A stretch of DNA of 9,646 nucleotides, from contig JAGYMR010000093.1 in NCBI GenBank assembly GCA_018400515.1, positions 1-9,646 of the forward strand, read 5' to 3'. Positions 5,729 to 9,646 of the stretch are shown piece by piece (within the stretch, counting starts at the first letter, position 1; every line of letters begins with the position of its first letter). A model generated the notes under the pieces. The model was not told where the DNA came from, ran no database searches, and saw only the letters and a list, made by a program, of their open reading frames with translations. The position numbers were made by a program, and so were the translations under genes. The DNA is from Tangfeifania sp. Lineage in GTDB: Bacteria > Bacteroidota > Bacteroidia > Bacteroidales > Prolixibacteraceae.

Positions 5729-6676
5729 ATGAATTTTCAACAACTTGAATACCTGAAAGTGCTTGTTCAGCAAGGTAATTTTTCGCAGGCGGCACAAACA
5801 CTTCATTTAACCCAGCCTGCACTCAGCCTTCAGATCGGAAAGCTGGAAGAGGAACTGGGCTTCCAGATTCTGGACCGGCGGAAACGCCCTGTTCAACTCA
5901 CCAGCGAGGGAGAGGTTTTTTTCCATAAAGCCATTGAAATTCTGAAAATGGTAAACGATCTGAAGCAGGTGGCTTTTGATTTAGGGGAAGAAATAAAAGG
6001 AGAGCTAAAAATAGGGATCATTCCAACCCTGGCTCCCTACCTGGTGCCGCTGTTCATTGATAAATTAAATGCCGATTTTCCCGGTCTGGGGATTGAAGTG
6101 ACGGAGCAAAAGACGGAGGGGATCATACGGCACCTCAAGCTGGGGACTTACGACTGCGGAATTTTGTCCACTCCGGTGGATGCCAAAGGGATCACATTCG
6201 AACCGTTATTTTTTGAACAATTTTTTGCTTATGTATCGGAAAAACATCCACAATTTTACAGGGAGGAAATTGACATGGATGAACTAATGGATGCGGACAT
6301 TTGGTACCTGGAGGAGGGGAACTGTTTTCAAAACCAGGTCAACTCCATCTGTAAAATCAACCTGCAGAAAAAGACATCCCAAAACTTAATCTACCGGAGC
6401 AACTCGATCGAGTCGCTGCGCAGGATAGTGGAAAACCGAAACGGCATCACATTTATTCCTGAACTTGCCACCATCAATATCTCCCCCGAACAGGAAGAGA
6501 TGGTAAAAACGATCCGGGGGTCACACCCCATGCGCGAAATAAGCATCGCAACGGCAGGGAAAAATCCCAAAGCACGTCAAATCGGGATCCTGAAAACCGC
6601 CATTTCCCAAAGCATACCGAAAAGGATGCAAAAGCAGCCGGAGGGATGGGTTGTAAACACCCATATCCGGATATAA
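5729..6676 (+). CDS. oxyR: Peroxide-sensing LysR-type regulator OxyR
   Basis: 315 residues (E. coli OxyR: 305). The N-terminal winged HTH of LysR proteins spans about residues 1-60 (MNFQQLEYLK, FSQAAQTLHLTQPALSLQIGKLEEELG, LTSEGEVF). A linker helix follows, and then the periplasmic-binding-protein-like sensor domain from about 90 (ELKIGIIPTLAPYLVP, with Thr100). The diagnostic segment is LEEGNCFQNQVNSIC: cysteines fall exactly at 199 and 208, the positions of the peroxidatic and resolving cysteines of E. coli OxyR that form the activating disulfide. The protein should therefore sense hydrogen peroxide and activate dps, its divergent neighbour. The C-terminus is about ten residues longer than in E. 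coli and basic. The start at 5729 matches the family N-terminus; there is no Shine-Dalgarno, only an AT-rich leader with a poor TAACTTTT box just upstream. Confidence 0.95.
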   Translation: MNFQQLEYLKVLVQQGNFSQAAQTLHLTQPALSLQIGKLEEELGFQILDRRKRPVQLTSEGEVFFHKAIEILKMVNDLKQVAFDLGEEIKGELKIGIIPTLAPYLVPLFIDKLNADFPGLGIEVTEQKTEGIIRHLKLGTYDCGILSTPVDAKGITFEPLFFEQFFAYVSEKHPQFYREEIDMDELMDADIWYLEEGNCFQNQVNSICKINLQKKTSQNLIYRSNSIESLRRIVENRNGITFIPELATINISPEQEEMVKTIRGSHPMREISIATAGKNPKARQIGILKTAISQSIPKRMQKQPEGWVVNTHIRI

Positions 6677-6770
6677 ATTTCATCTCTAACGGCATCCACA
6701 GTCATCTAACAACCGTTTTTTACCAACCATTTTTTTTCTATTTTTACGGGGAATGAAATGAGCATGATTT

Positions 6771-8615
6771 ATGAACCTGAAAATTACGTCCATTGGCATC
6801 GTATTTATCATTCTATCGGTACCGACCGCCCTTGTTGCCCGGGAAAAACAAACCAAAAAGACCTTTCAGGCAACCAATGATCCGGGGGCAGTAGAAAAAT
6901 ATGTGCTGCCGGATAAAAATACCGGGATATACAAACGGACGTCGAAAAACCCCAAAACCCCCGTGCCAAAGGAGGAGCAAAGTGAAAAGCGGCTGCACTT
7001 TTACCAAAAACGGTCGAACTATTTTCAGCAAAGAAACCAGGTGGATTCCGCGCTGAAGTATTCTCAAAAAGCAGCAGAAGCAGCCCTTGACCTGGGAAAA
7101 AAGGATCTTTGGTCTCAGCAATTGACAGCCTGGGCTTCCCTTTTTTCGCAAAATGGGAATTACAGGGCCGCAGATTCCCTTTTACAAAAAGCAGCGGACT
7201 ACTATTCCCAAATCAATGACTCGATCGCCTTAGGTCAAACCTTCCTGCAATCAGGAAATATGTTGTTAAAATCTGAAGATTACGAAAATGCACTGGAAAA
7301 ATTTTATCGCGCATTGGAAAATTTAAATCACTCCTCACAATACCTGCAATTGGGGAATGTGTACAAAAATATTGCCACCATTAACATACAATTGGGCCAC
7401 GAAGAGCGTGTCAGTGAAAACCTGGAGCGGGCCATCAAATATTACACATGGGCAAAAGATTCAGTTGAACTCGCTGGTGCACTGGTAAATATCGGGGTAT
7501 CCTACAAAAACCTGGATCATTATGAAAAAGCAATTTCTTACTACCATAAATCGCTTGCCATTGCCAATGCTATCGGCCATTATACATTAATGGCCCAGAA
7601 CTATATGAACATGGCCAACCTGTACGATCTCTCCGGGAAAAGGGATAAAGCGCTTGAATACCATAAAAAATCACTGGATATCTGCAGGCAACAAGAGATA
7701 CCCATCGGTATCTATCTGAATAATATCAACCTGGGAGAAATTAACCTCCAGGAGGAGCAGTATGGCGATGCCATAGATTATTTGACAGCCGCCCTTGAAA
7801 TTGGAGAAGCCAACGAATACGGGCAAAAGGTCCCGCTGTATGAAAATCTTTTTTATGCATGGAAACAGGCGGGGAATTCCACCAAAGCGCTGCATTACCT
7901 GGAAAAAGCGCATACCCTGAAAGACAGTTTGTCCCGGGCCCAAAAACACAAAGAGATCATGGAGTTGCAAACCCAATATGAAACACAAAAAAAAGAAGCC
8001 GATATCCTTCGTCTACAAAAAGCACAACAGGAGCAACACATAAAACAGACCTACCTGCTGGGTGGAGCGGCCACCGGACTCCTTAGCATGCTTTTCCTGC
8101 TTTTTTACATACAGCAAAAGCGAAAAAACGAAAAAAAGAACACCCTGCTGGCATTGAAAGAAAACGAAAAAATCAAAGAACACCTTGAAGCGCGGAAGAA
8201 AGAGCTGGTGGCCAAAAGCATGCATATTTCGCAAATGCAGGATTTTTCCGCCTTAATGGTGGAAAAAATCAACGCCCTGGAACCCCACATTCGCAAAACA
8301 GGGCAACCCAATCTGAATAATTTAAGAAACCTGGCCAAACGGAGTCAGAATAATAAGCGGGAGTGGAATGAATTTGACCGGCGTTTCAGGGAGCTGAACA
8401 ACGATTTCATCCAAAGACTCACCCGCGATTATCCGCAACTCACACCTTCTGAAATTCGTATCTGCTCCTTCATATACCTCGATATGACTACCAAAGAGAT
8501 GGCCACGGTAACCAACCGAAGCGAACGCACCATCTCCAACCTGCGGTACCGTATCCGGAAAAAACTGAACCTCGATGCGCATGCAAACATCTACAACTTC
8601 ATGCATTCAGTATAA
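6771..8615 (+). CDS. TPR-repeat, membrane-tethered LuxR-like HTH regulator
   Basis: 614 residues. An N-terminal signal peptide or anchor covers about 1-23 (MNLKITSIGIVFIILSVPTA, then LVA). Residues 75-390 are tetratricopeptide repeats: clear units near 89-108, 128-145, 168-186, 234-265 (ALVNIGVSYKNLDHYEKAI), 275-305 (NYMNMANLYDLSGKRDKAL), 315-345 and 355-385. A charged helix (390-425) leads to a transmembrane segment at about 428-447 (TYLLGGAATGLLSMLFLLFY) with a strongly basic inner flank (QQKRKNEKK). A cytoplasmic coiled coil (about 450-485) follows, and then a C-terminal LuxR/GerE-like HTH at 556-603 (LTPSEIRICSFIYLDMTTKE, then RTISNLRYRIRKKLNL). The layout is a periplasmic sensor joined directly to a DNA-binding domain, common in Bacteroidota. 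No receiver or kinase domain is present. A weak TATTTTTA box lies at 6739. Ligand and targets are unknown; the next gene is a candidate target. Confidence 0.9.
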   Translation: MNLKITSIGIVFIILSVPTALVAREKQTKKTFQATNDPGAVEKYVLPDKNTGIYKRTSKNPKTPVPKEEQSEKRLHFYQKRSNYFQQRNQVDSALKYSQKAAEAALDLGKKDLWSQQLTAWASLFSQNGNYRAADSLLQKAADYYSQINDSIALGQTFLQSGNMLLKSEDYENALEKFYRALENLNHSSQYLQLGNVYKNIATINIQLGHEERVSENLERAIKYYTWAKDSVELAGALVNIGVSYKNLDHYEKAISYYHKSLAIANAIGHYTLMAQNYMNMANLYDLSGKRDKALEYHKKSLDICRQQEIPIGIYLNNINLGEINLQEEQYGDAIDYLTAALEIGEANEYGQKVPLYENLFYAWKQAGNSTKALHYLEKAHTLKDSLSRAQKHKEIMELQTQYETQKKEADILRLQKAQQEQHIKQTYLLGGAATGLLSMLFLLFYIQQKRKNEKKNTLLALKENEKIKEHLEARKKELVAKSMHISQMQDFSALMVEKINALEPHIRKTGQPNLNNLRNLAKRSQNNKREWNEFDRRFRELNNDFIQRLTRDYPQLTPSEIRICSFIYLDMTTKEMATVTNRSERTISNLRYRIRKKLNLDAHANIYNFMHSV

Positions 8616-8670
8616 AAAATTATATTCAGGCGATTAAACAGCCAATGAGTAATTATTGAGTAGTGCTTTT

Positions 8671-8702
8671 TTTGCCTTGGGAATATTTAATTTAAATCTT
8701 TG
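8671..8702 (+). promoter_or_regulatory. Promoter of the large surface-protein gene
   Basis: TTTG at 8671-8674 (-33) and AATCTTTG at 8695-8702 (-7, one mismatch to TAnnTTTG) are separated by 20 bases, the normal Bacteroidota spacing. Transcription would begin near 8707, giving a leader of about 45 bases before the ATG at 8752. An inverted pair CCTTGG (8675-8680) / CCAAGG (8725-8730) brackets the -7 box and start point and could be an operator. Confidence 0.6.
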
Positions 8703-8751
8703 AGGCACCTTTTTTCGGTGGACGCCAAGGAATCAAATTAAATACAATCTT

Positions 8752-9646
8752 ATGGACGCAAGTCAAACGCCTAAACAAAAAGAGCGGAGTACTTTTTTTT
8801 CTCCCAATGAACAACCAGTTAAGAGAACCAAACCAAACCATAGGGAGTCAGGCGGAGAAGGTTATCTGCCGGCTTCGTTAAAAGCATTGTATCGCTTTCT
8901 CATTTTGCTTTTGTCGCTTCTGCTTTTCAGCCCGGATGCCAATGCAGATATAACGGAAAATAAGTTCAAAGTAACCGCGGACGAATGCGGAAATATTGAG
9001 ATCCGGATAGCTGTCGTTTTCAAGGCGGCTGCTACCGGAGGCGTTGTCTATCATTTTGATGGATTTCAAATCGATTTGTTTGAGTTTTTAGCTGATGGTA
9101 ATTCAAGTCATTTTTTAACCATATCTACATTACCAATAACAGCGGATAAAACGGTGACAGTTCAAGGTAAAAACTTAAACCTTAAAAAAGGTACAGATTA
9201 CCAGGGAACTGTGTATTTAGACAATATTTCGGTAGAGAATGAACAGGTGACGGACCCTGTTGGTAATCCGGTAGGTACAGTTTATTACTTGGTATTTAAG
9301 GTAAAACCGACGCAAACAGGTAGTGTTGAGTTTATGGCTTCTGATGCAGCTGGGGGAGGAATTCCTGACAAAGACGAAGTCACCGTAGCAGAGACCCCCA
9401 CGGTCAATGCCCCATCGGCGCCGAACGCTTCGGTGAGCGAAACCGGCGAAGCCGTGATTACCTGGATGGATCCCAGCGGGGAGTTCACCGGGATCAACAT
9501 CGAAGGAAACGGCTCTACCGGCAATGTAAGTGCGGGTGTGGAAACCTGGACCGACCCCAACCCGAATACCTCAGGAGAGAGTTACCGCATTCAGGCTGTG
9601 CTCGAAAAAACAGGTTGCTCCTTTACCAGCGACTGGGTAGATGTTG
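8752..9646 (+). CDS. Large exported multidomain surface protein, 3' end beyond the window
   Basis: 298 residues are visible, open to the right edge. The N-terminus is unusual: about 47 hydrophilic, basic residues (MDASQTPKQKERSTFF and onward) precede a hydrophobic core (FLILLLSLLLF, 49-59) and a signal peptidase site ANA-D after residue 65. No other in-frame ATG lies before the core, so the long form is taken; a TTG at residue 46 is the only shorter option close by. Residues 66 to about 212 form a beta-rich domain with the strand YYLVFKVKPTQTGSVEF, vaguely cohesin- or Ig-like but not identified. From about 217 a fibronectin type III-like fold begins (APSAPNASVSETGEAVITW, then SYRIQAVLEKTGC). 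It is probably a T9SS cargo or adhesin, but the C-terminus that would prove this is missing. Eight T in a row at 8793-8800 sit within the coding start. Confidence 0.85.
   Translation, partial: MDASQTPKQKERSTFFSPNEQPVKRTKPNHRESGGEGYLPASLKALYRFLILLLSLLLFSPDANADITENKFKVTADECGNIEIRIAVVFKAAATGGVVYHFDGFQIDLFEFLADGNSSHFLTISTLPITADKTVTVQGKNLNLKKGTDYQGTVYLDNISVENEQVTDPVGNPVGTVYYLVFKVKPTQTGSVEFMASDAAGGGIPDKDEVTVAETPTVNAPSAPNASVSETGEAVITWMDPSGEFTGINIEGNGSTGNVSAGVETWTDPNPNTSGESYRIQAVLEKTGCSFTSDWVDV

Noticed and set aside
6663..6674. ATATCCGGATAT perfect palindrome at the 3' end of oxyR
   Set aside because: It overlaps the last codons, has no loop and no T-run, and the nearest start is about 100 bases away; coincidence is likely.
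6688..6721. AACGG/CCGTT pair followed by T as an oxyR terminator
   Set aside because: A 5-bp stem with a 20-base loop is too weak to report as a terminator.
8642..8673. CAATG/TATTG stem before seven T as a terminator of the TPR regulator gene
   Set aside because: The stem is short, AT-rich and needs a G-T pair, and the T-run is better explained as part of the downstream -33 region.

Overview
The window looks like chromosomal DNA of a free-living or host-associated Bacteroidota (probably Bacteroidia). The signs are a subtilase ending in a type IX secretion (T9SS) sorting domain, a TPR/transmembrane/HTH regulator of a kind common in this phylum, promoter boxes of the Bacteroidota type (TAnnTTTG at -7, TTTG at -33), and a general lack of Shine-Dalgarno sequences. 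No mobile element, CRISPR array, tRNA or rRNA was seen.

Layout. Left of 5.7 kb almost everything is on the minus strand. deoC (deoxyribose-phosphate aldolase) runs off the left edge at base 1. A 190-base AT-rich gap follows and holds a possible 49-residue plus-strand membrane peptide (703-852). Then comes a tight minus-strand operon, read right to left: a T9SS-exported S8 peptidase, xseA and xseB (exonuclease VII large and small subunits), with 4 bases between the first two genes and a 26-base overlap between the last two. Upstream of it is a separately spaced gene for an exported protein of eight MORN/YwqK-like repeats, and then dps, which ends in a clear intrinsic terminator (5121-5150). 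dps is divergent from oxyR on the plus strand. The OxyR protein keeps the redox cysteines at exactly positions 199 and 208, as in E. coli, and the shared intergenic region carries a 14-bp perfect palindrome. On the right are a 614-residue membrane-tethered TPR/LuxR-like regulator and the start of a large exported multidomain surface protein that runs off the right edge.

How the parts fit together. oxyR-dps is a peroxide-sensing and iron/DNA-protection pair, and the palindrome is the natural candidate operator. xseAB supplies a single-strand exonuclease for DNA repair. The TPR/HTH protein stands next to the surface protein gene, which has its own good Bacteroidota promoter, so local regulation is possible but unproven. 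The least expected observation is an identical 11-mer (AATAGTACGAA, minus strand) lying exactly 14 bases downstream of a TAnnTTTG box in front of both deoC and dps, genes 5 kb apart. This suggests a shared control element: either a leader/operator site or the -10 part of an alternative promoter.
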